Source: Ottowia beijingensis (lineage in GTDB: Bacteria; Pseudomonadota; Gammaproteobacteria; Burkholderiales; Burkholderiaceae_C). From it: a stretch of DNA of 64,000 bases. The notes below the pieces were generated by a model, which had not been told where the DNA came from, ran no database searches, and worked only from the letters and a program-made list of their open reading frames with translations. Made by a program: the position numbers and the translations under genes. Below are positions 30,775 to 40,436 of the stretch, piece by piece (position 1 is the first letter of the stretch; each line of letters begins with the position of its first letter). The stretch spans positions 310,001 through 374,000 of the forward strand of contig NZ_JACCKX010000001.1 in assembly GCF_013423955.1 (NCBI RefSeq). The letters are read 5' to 3'.

Positions 30775-31857
30775 ATGACCGCTTCTACCTCCCCCAAGAC
30801 CGCCGAACCCCGCCTCACCTCGCTCAGCCACGGCGGTGGTTGCGGCTGCAAGATCGCACCGGGCGTGTTGTCCAGCATCCTGCGCGGCACCACGCAAATG
30901 CCGGTGCCGCCGGAGTTGCTGGTCGGCATCGAAACCGCGGACGACGCCGCCGTTTACAAGCTCAACGACAGCCAGGCGCTGGTGGCGACCACCGATTTCT
31001 TCATGCCCATCGTCGACGACCCGTTCGACTTTGGCCGCATCGCCGCCACCAACGCGCTCAGCGACGTGTACGCCATGGGCGGCACGCCCATCATGGCGCT
31101 GGCCGTGGTGGGCATGCCGATCAACGTGCTGTCGGTCGAGACGATTGGCAGGATTCTGGAAGGCGGCGCCAGCGTGTGCCGCGCGGCGGGCATCCCGATT
31201 GCGGGCGGCCACACCATCGACTCGGTCGAGCCCATCTACGGCCTGGTGGCGCTGGGCCTGGTGCACCCCGACCGCGTGAAGAAAAACAGCGCCGCGCAGG
31301 TGGGTGACGTGCTGGTGCTGGGCAAGCCGCTGGGCGTGGGCGTGTATTCGGCCGCGCTGAAAAAGGGCGAGCTGAACGCCGAGGGCTACGCGCAGATGAT
31401 CGCCAGCACCACGCGCCTGAACACCGCCGGCCCCGATCTGGCGCAACTGCCCGGCGTGCACGCCATCACCGACGTCACCGGCTTCGCCCTGGCCGGCCAC
31501 GCGCTGGAGCTGGCGCGCGGCGCCGGCGTCACGGTGCAGATCGACTGGCCCGCCGTGCCCCTGCTGCCCGGCGTGCGCGAGCTGGCCGCGCGCGGCATCG
31601 TCACCGGTGCCAGCGGGCGCAACTGGGCGGCCTATGGCGACGAAGTCTCGTTGCCGGCCGGCTTTTCGGACACCGAACGCGCCCTGCTGACCGACCCGCA
31701 GACCAGCGGCGGCCTGCTGGTGGCGTGCGCGCCGGATGCAGTGGATGCGGTGCGGGCCACCTTCCAGCGCCAGGGGTTTGGGCGAGCGGCGGTGGTGGGG
31801 CGCGTCGAGGCGCGGGGCACCGCGCCGCTGGTGGTGCGCGACGCGGCCTCGGGCTGA
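30775..31857 (+). CDS. selD: Selenide, water dikinase (selenophosphate synthase)
   Basis: A 360-residue enzyme with the N-terminal catalytic loop SHGGGCGCKIAP, where the active residue is cysteine (codon TGC), not selenocysteine. It has ATP/Mg2+ segments VGIETADDAAVY, TTDFFMPIVDDPFDFGRIAA, AGGHTID and the C-terminal LTDPQTSGGLL. It makes selenophosphate for selenoprotein or selenouridine synthesis. No selA, selB, selU or tRNA-Sec gene is in the window. Intact, with the start fixed by the ATG just after a D repeat. Confidence 0.95.
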   Translation: MTASTSPKTAEPRLTSLSHGGGCGCKIAPGVLSSILRGTTQMPVPPELLVGIETADDAAVYKLNDSQALVATTDFFMPIVDDPFDFGRIAATNALSDVYAMGGTPIMALAVVGMPINVLSVETIGRILEGGASVCRAAGIPIAGGHTIDSVEPIYGLVALGLVHPDRVKKNSAAQVGDVLVLGKPLGVGVYSAALKKGELNAEGYAQMIASTTRLNTAGPDLAQLPGVHAITDVTGFALAGHALELARGAGVTVQIDWPAVPLLPGVRELAARGIVTGASGRNWAAYGDEVSLPAGFSDTERALLTDPQTSGGLLVACAPDAVDAVRATFQRQGFGRAAVVGRVEARGTAPLVVRDAASG

Positions 31858-31928
31858 CCCGAACGCCGCGTGATCCCGGCCCGAGGCCGGCGCCGCGCGC
31901 CAGCCCGCTCGTTCGATTCGATGGATTT

Positions 31929-34900
31929 TCAGCGTCGGCGCTGAACGTGCAGCCGGCGCGCAGCCATCAGGAACAGGCCCAGTGCCAGTGCCAGCAGAGC
32001 GTACTGCGACAGCGTCGGGACCGGCTGAACCACCGGCGCGCCGCCTGCGGCTGGTACGCCGATGGCCCCGGGGTCGACGATGGTGCCGTTGGCCGCCAGG
32101 TCGTTGTCACCCAGTCCGCCATCGGTGATCGTGAACGTCACCTGGTTGCCGCTCACCGTCGCCGGGATGGTGTAGTAGTGGTCGGTCGCATTGCCGGCCT
32201 CCTTGCCGTACTTGTAGTACTGCGCCCCGGCCGGGATGGCATTGGGATAGGTCACGGTAATGGTCACCCCACCGCTGGCGGCCGGGCAGCTGGCGGCCGT
32301 GAACTGGAAGAAGCCATGCGGGAAGCTGACGCCCGCGGGCGGTGCCGCCGGATCGGCCACGAAGCCGCTGCCACCGGTCACGAAGCCGCAGGCCGGGCCG
32401 CCACCGACGAGCGTGGCCGTGGCCGTGCCGGTTCCGGTGCTGGTGGGTCCCGTGATTGCCGTCACGACGCAGGAGACCGCCACATTGGTGACGTTGGCCG
32501 CCCCCACCGTGCCCGAACCGTTGGTGACCGTGCAGGTCTGGCCCACCGGCTGCGTGCCCACGGTCACGCTGTAGGCGGCGCCGCCGGCCAGCGCCGTCGG
32601 GAACGTGAAACTGCCATTGGCGTTGCGCGTGATTGCGTCGCCACCGTTGTTGAGCAGCCCGACCGATTTGCCCGCGCCCAAGCCGCTCACCGTGCCGCCG
32701 ATCGTGTAGGTGGCCGGCGGGTTATTGGCGCAGTTGACGGCCACATTGGTGACGTTGGCCGAGCCAACCGTGCCCGAACCGTTGGTGACCGTGCAGGTCT
32801 GGCCCGCCGGCTGCGTGCCCACGGTCACGCTGTAGGCGGCGCCGCTGGCCAGCGCAGTCGGGAACGTGAAGCCGCCATTGGCGTTGCGTGTGATTGCGTC
32901 GCCACCGTTGTTGAGCAGCCCGACCGATTTGCCCGCGCCCAAGCCGCTCACCGTGCCGCCGATCGTGTAGGTGGCCGGCGGGTTATTGGCGCAGTTGACG
33001 GCCACATTGGTGACGTTGGCCGAGCCAACCGCGCCCGAACCGTTGGTGACCGTGCAGGTCTGGCCCGCCGGCTGCGTGCCCACGGTCACGCTGTAGGCGG
33101 CGCCGCTGGCCAGCGCAGTCGGGAACGTGAAGCTGCCATTGGCGTTGCGCGTGATTGCGTCGCCACCGTTGTTGAGCAGCCCGACCGAAAGGCCCGCGCC
33201 CAGGCCCGACACAGTGCCGCCAATGGTGTAGTTCGTCGCAAACGAAGGCACCATGACAATGCCCACGCCCGAGTCGCGGTCCCAACCTGCAGCTTCAATG
33301 TCGAGCGCCGTGGCGTTCATGGCCGCCAGGATTTGCGCCCGGGTCAGCGCCGGATTGTTGCCCTTGATCAGCGCCGCAATGGCGGCCGCCGTGGGCGCTG
33401 CGGCCGAAGTGCCACAGAACGGGATGAACCCCGGGGTGGTGGTCGTGCCGCAGTCAGCCGCCGCCATGTCCACCTTGTTCAGGGTGGTGCCGCCATTGGT
33501 GCCGAACAGGAAATTGCCGGGCGTGATGGCCGTGCCGTTGGGTTGGTAGAACATCTTGCGCGGACCGTCCGAGCTGTAGGTGGTCACCGGGTTGGCCGCA
33601 CCCCCGTGAACGCGCCGCCGCCGGCCGTGGCGACATTGACCGCCGCCACCGTCACCGCGCTGGCTGCGGCGTTGTGGCCGAAGGTGCTGCCTGCGGTCGC
33701 AATGGCCGGGGCCAGCCGGGCGCGGTTCGTGTCCAGCCGGATGGCGCGCGCCACGCCGGAGTACTTGACCACGTACAGCCGTGAGCCGACCGGGAACGAG
33801 CCGGATGCAAACTCGAAGGGGTCTTGCGTTCCGCTCTGGACACTGGCGCTGGAGCCGATGATCGTCGTCCCGGCCGCGTTCGTGACGATCAGGTCGTAGT
33901 CATTGGCGGACGCGCCGAGGGCGTCGCTCCATTTCAGCGAAACGCGGCGAGTGCCTGAGGGCACCGCCGTGAGCGTGGTGTAGTTGGCGGCGCCGAACGC
34001 GTGCAGTTGAATCGGCACCCCCGCACCATAAAAATTTTGAATCACCGCCGGAATGGCGTTGGGGCTGGCCACGAAGTCGCCTTCGTAGGTTCCGGACTCG
34101 CTGCGCGTCAGATGGCCCGAATTGGCCGCCGAGGAAAAATACAGCACGCCGCTCGCCGTGACGGTGTTGACCGCCTGCGCGATCGGCCCGTCCTGGAACG
34201 CGCCCTCGTTGAAATACGTGACGTCATCGACAATGATGTCGCAGTTGTAGGGCGCTGCGGCCAGGCTCTGGATGTTGGTGGCCATCGACGCCACGCCGCC
34301 AAAGCCGGTAGCGAAGTAGAGCGACGCGCCGGGCGCCATGTCGTACACGATCTCGAGCATGGCAGTGCCTTCGTCGCCCGAGCCGGCCTGGCCTGGAACG
34401 ACGGTGACGCCGGCGGGCAGATCGCCGGTGCCTTGGCGCGCCGCCAGCGTGTTGACTCCATCCGACAGTACACATACCTTGGCCCCCGCGCCGGTGTGGC
34501 CGCCGGCGTGGGCCACATTGGCCTTGTGCGCGGTCACGCCCTCCCAGGTCGCGCTACCGACATTGGTCGCGGCACCGGGGGCCAGGCTTTTAGGCGCTCC
34601 TGGTACGCCTTCAGCTCCTTTGGGCTGAGTTCGTACCGGTTGGTGGTGGCCAGTTCGCGCGGGCCAACCGTCTGCACGTCGGCCCGGTTGGCGATGTCGG
34701 TGATGGCCGACACCGGCACGCGCGCGGTGATGGTGCGATACGTGGGGTATTCCGACACGTCCGTACCGCCCTGCGCCTTGATGAAGGCCGTGAGGTCGGG
34801 CGTCACGTCGGCCTTGATGACCACGATCATGGTGTCGTCCGGCGCGACGTTGTCCCGGGCGAAGTCCTGAGTTGCGGCGGGCAAGCCCTTCAGGCGCCCC

Positions 34901-35094
34901 GACTTGAGCTGACCCGCCTTGTCGGCGCGCGTGAGCCCAACCAGCGCCGAGTCCATCTTCCGCTCGGCCGGCGTCCAGCTGGACTTGTCGCCAAAGGCCG
35001 GCTGCGCCCATGCGCCGATCGACGCGACGCCCAGCACCACGGCCAAGCCCAACGCCCGCGTCAAGCCCATGAAATTGAATTTGTTCCCCACCAT
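31929..35094 (-). CDS. Secreted subtilase-like protease with 87-residue repeats and IPTL-CTERM anchor
   Basis: The repaired protein has about 1055 residues. A signal peptide (ALGLAVVLGVASIGAWAQ) is followed by a propeptide-like region, then a subtilase-type core: Asp in VCVLSDGVN, a GDEGTAMLEIVYDMAPGA segment where S8 enzymes have HGT, and catalytic Ser in FCGTSAAAPTAAAI. Three near-identical 87-residue domains (YTIGGTVSGLGAG...) come next, then a carbohydrate-binding-like region and a C-terminal VPTLSQYALLALALGLFLMA with basic tail, an IPTL-CTERM sorting signal for the outer surface. One lost A near 34595 and one lost G near 33603 break the frame. Catalysis is uncertain because the usual His is a Glu. 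Confidence 0.83.
32449..33231 (-). repeat. Three tandem 261-bp repeats within the protease gene
   Basis: The block with ATCGTGTAGGTGGCCGGCGG recurs at 32701 and 32962, and a diverged form at 33223, exactly 261 bases apart, or 87 codons. The first two junctions are almost identical over more than 100 bases; the outer edges have drifted. Each unit encodes one Ig-like or cell-surface repeat domain. Confidence 0.9.
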
Positions 35095-35290
35095 GCCCAC
35101 TCCTTCACGTTGTCGCAATTCGCAAATGTAATAATTTGCTCAAGCCAAAGCAAATGAAATCAACGCCGCAACGAATCGGGGTAGCCAGATAGCCACATGT
35201 CAAATGCGGCAGTCTCTTGCATCGGCGCTGGCATCCTGCGCAGACCCGCGCCTTACGGCGTTGCTGGGCGTGTCCTTAAAATTCGGGGCA

Positions 35291-36440
35291 ATGTTCAGTT
35301 TTTCCGCCGCAAGAAGGCCGCCGACCCGGCGCTGCCAATCCTCTCCGATGCCGATCCAGCCCCACCGGCCGATCCCGGGGTGCCGGCCACGCCGCCACCC
35401 GCGGGCAGGACAGAGGCACCAGTGGCGGCGATGCCGACAGCGCCCGAGGTGATTCCTGAATTGATAGCTGGGCGCGCTTTGCCTGCGAGCCCAGAACCCC
35501 AGTTTCACCCCGAGACAGCGCCCGAACCCATCGCCTCCCCTCGCGCGGCGGTTGGCTCGATCGCCTGAAAAACGGCCTGAAGAAAACCGGCAACAGCATC
35601 ACCACGGTGTTCACCGGCACCCAGATCGATGACGCGCTGTACGAAGAGCTGGAAACCGCCCTGCTGCTGGCCGATGCCGGCGTGCCGGCGACCGAGTTCC
35701 TGCTGAATGACTTGCGCCGCCGCGTGAAGGAAGCGCGCGCCACCGACCCGGCACAGGTCAAGACCCTGCTGCAGGACGCCATCGCCGACATGCTGGCGCC
35801 GCTGGAAAAGACGCTGGTGGTGGGCGTGTACCACCCCACCGTGATCATGGTGGCCGGCGTCAACGGCGCCGGCAAGACCACCAGCATCGGCAAGCTGACC
35901 AAGCACTTCGCCGATGCCGGTGCCAGCGTGCTGCTGGCAGCGGCCGACACCTTCCGCGCCGCGGCGCGCGAGCAGCTGGCCGTGTGGGCCGACCGCAACC
36001 AGGTCGAGATCATCAGCCAGCAGGGCGCCGACCCGTCGGCCGTGAGCTTCGACGCCGTGGGTGCCGGCCGCGCGCGCCGCAAGGACGTGGTGCTGGTCGA
36101 CACCGCCGGCCGCCTGCCGACGCAGAAGCACCTGATGGAAGAGCTGACCAAGATCCGCCGCGTGGTGACCAAGGCCGACATCACCGCCCCGCACGAAGTG
36201 CTGCTGGTGATCGACGGCAACACCGGGCAGAACGCGCTGGCGCAGGTCAAGGCCTTCGACGAGGCGGTGCAGCTCACCGGGCTGGTGGTCACCAAGCTCG
36301 ACGGCACCGCCAAGGGCGGCGTGCTGTGCGCTATCGCGCGCGAAAAGCCGATCCCCGTGTATTTCGTCGGCGTGGGCGAGCGGCTGGAAGATCTGCAGAC
36401 CTTCAAGGCGCGCGAATTCGCGCAGGCGCTGGTCGGGTGA
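35291..36440 (+). CDS. ftsY: Signal recognition particle receptor FtsY
   Basis: The SRP receptor GTPase has an N-terminal MFSFFRRKKAADPA opening, an acidic/Pro/Ala A-region, and the NG domain with G1 VNGAGKTTSIGKL, DTFRAAAREQL, G3 DTAGRLPTQ, G4 TKLDGTAKGG and the final VGVGERLEDLQTF. It docks ribosome-SRP complexes at the membrane. Two losses break the frame: a T in the T5 run at codon 4-5 (35299-35303), and a G near 35552 (restores WLDRLKNGLKKTGNSI). Adding both gives 383 residues. Part of the A-region is encoded by a family D repeat. Confidence 0.95.
35457..35498. repeat. Family D repeat in the ftsY linker
   Basis: GAATTGATAGCTGGGCGCGC then TTTGCCTGCGAGCCCAGAAC has the D order GATAGCTG + GCGC..GCGAGCCC. 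It encodes part of the disordered acidic linker, where an insertion would be tolerated. Confidence 0.5.
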
Positions 36441-36477
36441 CGGCAATCGGTATCCAACCGCAAGGTTTGCAACAACA

Positions 36478-36592
36478 AAATCCGATGGCCGCGGAGCAGG
36501 CCACCCCAGAAACGCCGTGGAGCGGGCTTGTACCGGCCACTGGCGTTGTCCCCTGGAGGGGAAGGCGCCGAAGGCGACGCAGGGTGAGCCCC
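36478..36592 (-). repeat. Family A repeat, copy 4 (reverse orientation)
   Basis: GATGGCCGCGGAGCAGGCCA at the left and GGGCTCACCCTGCG-type end at the right. It separates ftsY from the oxidoreductase gene. Confidence 0.75.
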
Positions 36593-36614
36593 ATTCACTC
36601 GATACACTCCCCGC

Positions 36615-37706
36615 ATGACCGTGAATCCCTCCCGGAAACACTTGGTGCTGCTCGGCGCCGGGCGCGCCCACCTGCAAGTCCTGAAGTCGTTCGCCCGCCA
36701 GGGCACGGGCGACATGAACGTCACCCTGGTGGCGCCGCACCCCTACTACATCGAACCGGCCATGCTGCCGGGCCATGTGTCGGGCGACTACGCACTGGAA
36801 GACCTGCGCGTGCCGCTGGACAACCTGGTGGAGGCCAGCGGTGCGCACTTCGTGCCGGCGCACGTGATCTCGCTCGACCCGGCCGGCCGCCGCGTGCAGC
36901 TGTCCAGCGGCGACGCCGTGCCCTACGACGTGCTGTCAATCAATGTCGAGCCGGTCGTCGACCGCGACGCCATCGAGGCCGCCATGCCCGGTGCGCGCCG
37001 CAACGCGCTGTTCACCCGCCCGCTGGAGACCTTCGTGCAGCTGTGGCCGCAGTTGCAGGCGCTGGCGCGCGAGCGCGCGCTGCAGGTGGCCGTGGTGGGC
37101 GACAGCGTGCCCGCCATCGAACTGGCCATGGCCGTGGCGCATGCGCTGGCGGCGCCGCACGGCAGCCGCGTCACCCTGGTGGCGGGCGAATCGCCCCTGC
37201 TGGCCGACCAGACGCCCGCGCTGCAGCGCCGTGTGCTGGCACGCCTGAAGGCGCTCAACATCACCGTGCTGCAAGACCCGTGCATCGGCATGGACGGCCG
37301 CGCGCTGCAACTGGCCAGTGGCGCCACGCTGCTGTGCGACGCGCCGCTGCTGGCCACCGGCGCCGGCGCGCCTGGCTGGCTGCTGCAGGCCGGCCTGCAG
37401 GCCGACGAGCACGGTCAGCCGCTGGTCAACGAGCGCCTGCAGAGCGACAGCCACCGCCAGGTGTTCGTGGTGCCCGACGAGGCGCCGCCCGAGGTCGGCC
37501 CGGTGCTCGAGGCCAACCTGCGCACCGCCATCTCCGGCGGCGCCTTCAAGAAAGCACCACTGGATCTGTCGCGCCTGAAGGTGGTCGGTTGCGGCGACGG
37601 CCGCGCCATCGCCGTATGGGGCCCGCTGAGCCTGGAAGGCCGCGAGGTCTGGCAATGGAAGGACCGGCGCGACCGGCGGCAACTGGCGGCCCTGTTCGGG
37701 CCCTGA
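36615..37706 (+). CDS. FAD-dependent pyridine nucleotide-disulfide oxidoreductase, NDH-2-like
   Basis: A 363-residue flavoprotein with an N-terminal FAD-binding HLVLLGAGRAHLQVLKSF, then PYYIEPAMLPGHVSGDY (the MLPG segment typical of the NDH-like modules fused to SelD in many bacteria), an NAD site around VAVVGDSVPAIELAMAV, and LLATGAGAP plus a late VVGCGDGRAIA. The module's electron donor and acceptor are unknown. Its similarity to SelD-fused domains and the presence of a separate selD 4.8 kb upstream make a selenium-related redox role possible, but that is inference. Intact. Confidence 0.82.
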   Translation: MTVNPSRKHLVLLGAGRAHLQVLKSFARQGTGDMNVTLVAPHPYYIEPAMLPGHVSGDYALEDLRVPLDNLVEASGAHFVPAHVISLDPAGRRVQLSSGDAVPYDVLSINVEPVVDRDAIEAAMPGARRNALFTRPLETFVQLWPQLQALARERALQVAVVGDSVPAIELAMAVAHALAAPHGSRVTLVAGESPLLADQTPALQRRVLARLKALNITVLQDPCIGMDGRALQLASGATLLCDAPLLATGAGAPGWLLQAGLQADEHGQPLVNERLQSDSHRQVFVVPDEAPPEVGPVLEANLRTAISGGAFKKAPLDLSRLKVVGCGDGRAIAVWGPLSLEGREVWQWKDRRDRRQLAALFGP

Positions 37707-37751
37707 CGCGCGTCCGCGCCTGCGGATTCGGCTGAGCCGTCATACTCATCA

Positions 37752-37850
37752 TTTCGATAGCTGCTCGCGCCTGCTACACAATGATTTCAGATTGATTTGA
37801 TGCTGAAATCCTTATTTACCGAGCGTGCGCAGCTATCATTTTGCATTAAT
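37752..37850. repeat. Two family D-type copies in the 368-base gap before the liv operon
   Basis: TTTCGATAGCTGCTCGCGCC and, inverted 60 bases on, CCGAGCGTGCGCAGCTATCA frame an AT-rich centre. The remaining gap (37850-38074) is relatively AT-rich and should hold the liv promoter; I could not choose a -10/-35 pair with confidence. AAAGGAG at 38059-38065 is the ribosome site of the next gene. Confidence 0.6.
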
Positions 37851-38074
37851 CCTCAGCGCCAGCCGGCCCCAGACCCCAGCTTTGAACGCATGGGAAAACC
37901 CTGAGCTTTCCGTCACAAGCATGAACTATACTGCGTCCGAACAGGCAATTTAGTTCATATCGCCACCCCAGTCTGCCGCGCCTCGCAGCGTACTTTCAGG
38001 GTAAGCCGGGGTTGCGATCTGGGCGTCCTGTTTCACAATTGCCGCCATTACTTGACACCTAAAGGAGTTTCGAC

Positions 38075-39279
38075 ATGACAGCTCAAGCCCGCGGTCTCAG
38101 CCGCCGTCTGATGCTTTCCCGCAGCGCCGCCGTCGTCGGCGCCAGCTCGGCCGGCCTGCTGCTGCCCGAGATCGTGCGTGCGCAGGGCAACAAGCTGAAG
38201 GTCGGCTTCATGCTGCCCTACACCGGCACCTTCGCGCAGCTGGGCGTGGCCATCGAGAACGGCGTGCGCATGGCCATCGCCGAGAAGGGCGGCAAGCTGG
38301 GCGGGCGCGAGATCGAGTGGGTCAAGGTGGACGACGAGTCCGAGCCGTCCAAGGGCGTGGAGAACGCCAACAAGCTGGTGCAGCGCGACAAGGTGGACGT
38401 GCTGATCGGCACCGTGCACTCGGGCGTGCAGATGGGCATCCAGCGCGTGGCGCGCGAGTCGGGCGTGCTGAACATCATCCCCAACGCCGGCGTGCACGCC
38501 GCCACCCGCGCGCTGTGCGCGCCCAACGTGTTCCGCACCAGCTTCACCAACAGCCAGCCCACCAGCGCGCTGGGCAAGCCCATGATGGACAAGGGCCTGA
38601 AGCGCGCGGTGTGGATCACCTGGAAGTACGCCGCCGGCGACGAGGCCTTCGAGGGCTTCAAGGACAGCTACACCAAGGCGGGCGGCACCATCGTCAAGGA
38701 ACTGGGCCTGCCCTTCCCCAACGTCGAGCCCAGGCGCTGCTGACCGAGATCGCCAGCCTGAAGCCCGACGCCGTGGCCTGCTTCTTCGCCGGCGCCGGCG
38801 CCGCCAAGTTCATGCGCGACTACGCCGCGGCCGGCCTGCAGGGCAAGATTCCGCTGTGGGGCTCCGGCTTCCTGACCGAGGGCGTGATCCAGGCCGCCGG
38901 CCCGGCCGCCGAGGGCGTGATGACCACCATGCACTACGCCGACTCGCTGGACACGCCGCGCAACAACCAGTTCCGCGCCGCCTATGCCGGCCAGTTCAAG
39001 CTGCAGCCCGACGTGTACGCGGTGCAGGGCTACGACGCCGGCCAGTTGCTGCTGCGCGGCGCCGACGCGGTCAAGGGCGACCTGTCGAACAAGGCCGCGC
39101 TGTACAAGGCCATGGAAACGGCCGTCATCGACAGCCCGCGCGGCAAGTGGACCATGAGCCGTGCCCACAACCCGGTGCAGGACATGTACCTGCGCGTGGT
39201 CGAAAAGGGCGACAACAAGGTGCTGGGCGTGGCGCAGAAGGCGGTGGCTGATTCGGCCGCCGGGTGCAAGCTGGGTTGA
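38075..39279 (+). CDS. Branched-chain-amino-acid-type ABC transporter substrate-binding protein
   Basis: A periplasmic type I binding protein (LivK-like) with a Tat-like signal (SRRLMLSRSAAVVGASSAGLL, twin Arg), mature start KLKVGFMLPYTGTFAQLG, and the DDESEPSKGVENANKLV and TVHSGVQMG segments. It should deliver an amino acid, amide or aromatic acid to the permeases that follow. The frame breaks near 38732 in GAGCCCAGGCG; a fourth C joins NVEPQALLTEIASLKPDAV and gives 401 residues. Ligand cannot be told; the pobA/IclR genes downstream make an aromatic acid plausible. Confidence 0.9.
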
Positions 39280-39395
39280 ACCCCCTGAGGCGCTGACGCG
39301 CCTTCCCCTTTGCTGCGCAAGGGGACGACACCAGTGGCCGGCGCAGGTCCGGCCACGGTGCCACTTGCATGGCCTGCTCCGCGGCCTTCTGAACG
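39280..39395 (+). repeat. Family A repeat, copy 5
   Basis: AACCCCCTGAGGCGCTGACG to TGGCCTGCTCCGCGGCC. It sits between the binding-protein gene and livH, where its hairpins could reduce read-through and set unequal expression. Confidence 0.8.
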
Positions 39396-39453
39396 CTTGC
39401 TCCGTCATACGCGTCGGGTAAAAAAGTCCGTCGCCTTTCTCTTTCTTCTCGCC

Positions 39454-40317
39454 GTGGACTTCGCCAACTTCCTCATCCAGACGCTGAACAGCGTGCAGTA
39501 CGGGCTGCTGCTGTTCATGCTGGCCGCCGGCCTGACGCTGATCTTCGGCATCATGGGCGTGGTCAACCTCGCGCACGGCAGCTTCTACATGCTGGGCGCC
39601 TACCTGGCGTTCGCGCTGTCGTCGCAGCTCGGCAGCTTCACCGCCGCCATCCTGGTGGGCACCGCGCTGTCGGTCGTGTTCGGCCTGGTGCTGGAACGCC
39701 TGCTGTTCCGCCACTTCTACCACCGCGACCACCTCGACCAGGTGCTGCTCACCTTCGGGCTGATCTACATCTTCGAAGAAGCACGCTCGCTGCTGTGGGG
39801 CGACGACGTGCACGGCGTGGCGGTGCCGCCGCTGCTGACCGGCTCGGTGCCGCTGACCGAAACCCTGTCCTACCCGCACTACCGTCTGTTCATGATGGCG
39901 GTGTGCGTGCTGCTGGCCATCGGCCTGTACCTGCTGATCAACAAGACGCGCCTGGGGATGAAGATCCGCGCCGGCGCCTTCAACCGCGACATGACCGAGT
40001 CGCTGGGCATCAACATCAAGCTGATCCACGCCGTGGTGTTCGCCATCGGCGTGGCGCTGGCCACGGTGGCCGGCATGATCGCCGCGCCCATCTCCAGCGT
40101 CTACCCCGGCATGGGTTCGTCGGTGCTGATCATGTGCTTCGTGGTGGTGGTGATCGGCGGCATCGGCTCGGTGCGCGGCGCGCTGATCGCGGCGCTGCTG
40201 GTGGGCTTTGTCGACACCTTCGGCAAGGTGCTGCTGCCGCAGGTGGCGGGCATGCTGGTCTACATGCTGATGGCGGCGGTGCTGCTGTGGAAACCTGAAG
40301 GGTTGTTCAAGCAATGA
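39454..40317 (+). CDS. livH: Branched-chain-type ABC permease LivH
   Basis: A membrane protein of 287 residues with eight or so helices and the LivH signature GLTLIFGIMGVVNLAHGSFYMLGAY-like run, plus the cytoplasmic EAA-like loop region TRLGMKIRAGAFNRDM. A GTG at 39454 (VDFANFLIQTLNSVQYG) is the preferred start because it gives the canonical N-terminus; the frame is open further upstream through the repeat. Pairs with LivM. Intact. Confidence 0.92.
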   Translation: MDFANFLIQTLNSVQYGLLLFMLAAGLTLIFGIMGVVNLAHGSFYMLGAYLAFALSSQLGSFTAAILVGTALSVVFGLVLERLLFRHFYHRDHLDQVLLTFGLIYIFEEARSLLWGDDVHGVAVPPLLTGSVPLTETLSYPHYRLFMMAVCVLLAIGLYLLINKTRLGMKIRAGAFNRDMTESLGINIKLIHAVVFAIGVALATVAGMIAAPISSVYPGMGSSVLIMCFVVVVIGGIGSVRGALIAALLVGFVDTFGKVLLPQVAGMLVYMLMAAVLLWKPEGLFKQ

Positions 40318-40321
40318 AACG

Positions 40322-40436
40322 TGCCCCCACGCTCCCCACTTCGTGTGGTTCGCTGCCCCAGCGCGCAGGCTTGCAACGCGCTCCACGGTTGCGTGGGGCC
40401 TTCGCCACCTTCGGGCGGCCGGGCGGTGGCTCATGA
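40322..40436. repeat. Inverted-repeat element between livH and livM
   Basis: GTGCCCCCACGCTCCCCACT ... GCAACGCGCTCCACGGTTGC, then GGCCTTCGCCACCTTCGGGC. It is unlike families A-E and has one copy here. It resembles the CCCCCACGCT...TTCGTGTGGTTCGCTGC elements seen near comamonad operons. Confidence 0.5.

Noticed and set aside
30838..30865. Possible selenocysteine codon in selD
   Set aside because: The active-site codon reads TGC (Cys); no TGA occurs there.
32449..33231. Regular repeats that could suggest a CRISPR array
   Set aside because: Units are 261 bp with no short spacers and stay in frame inside a protease gene, so they are protein-domain repeats.
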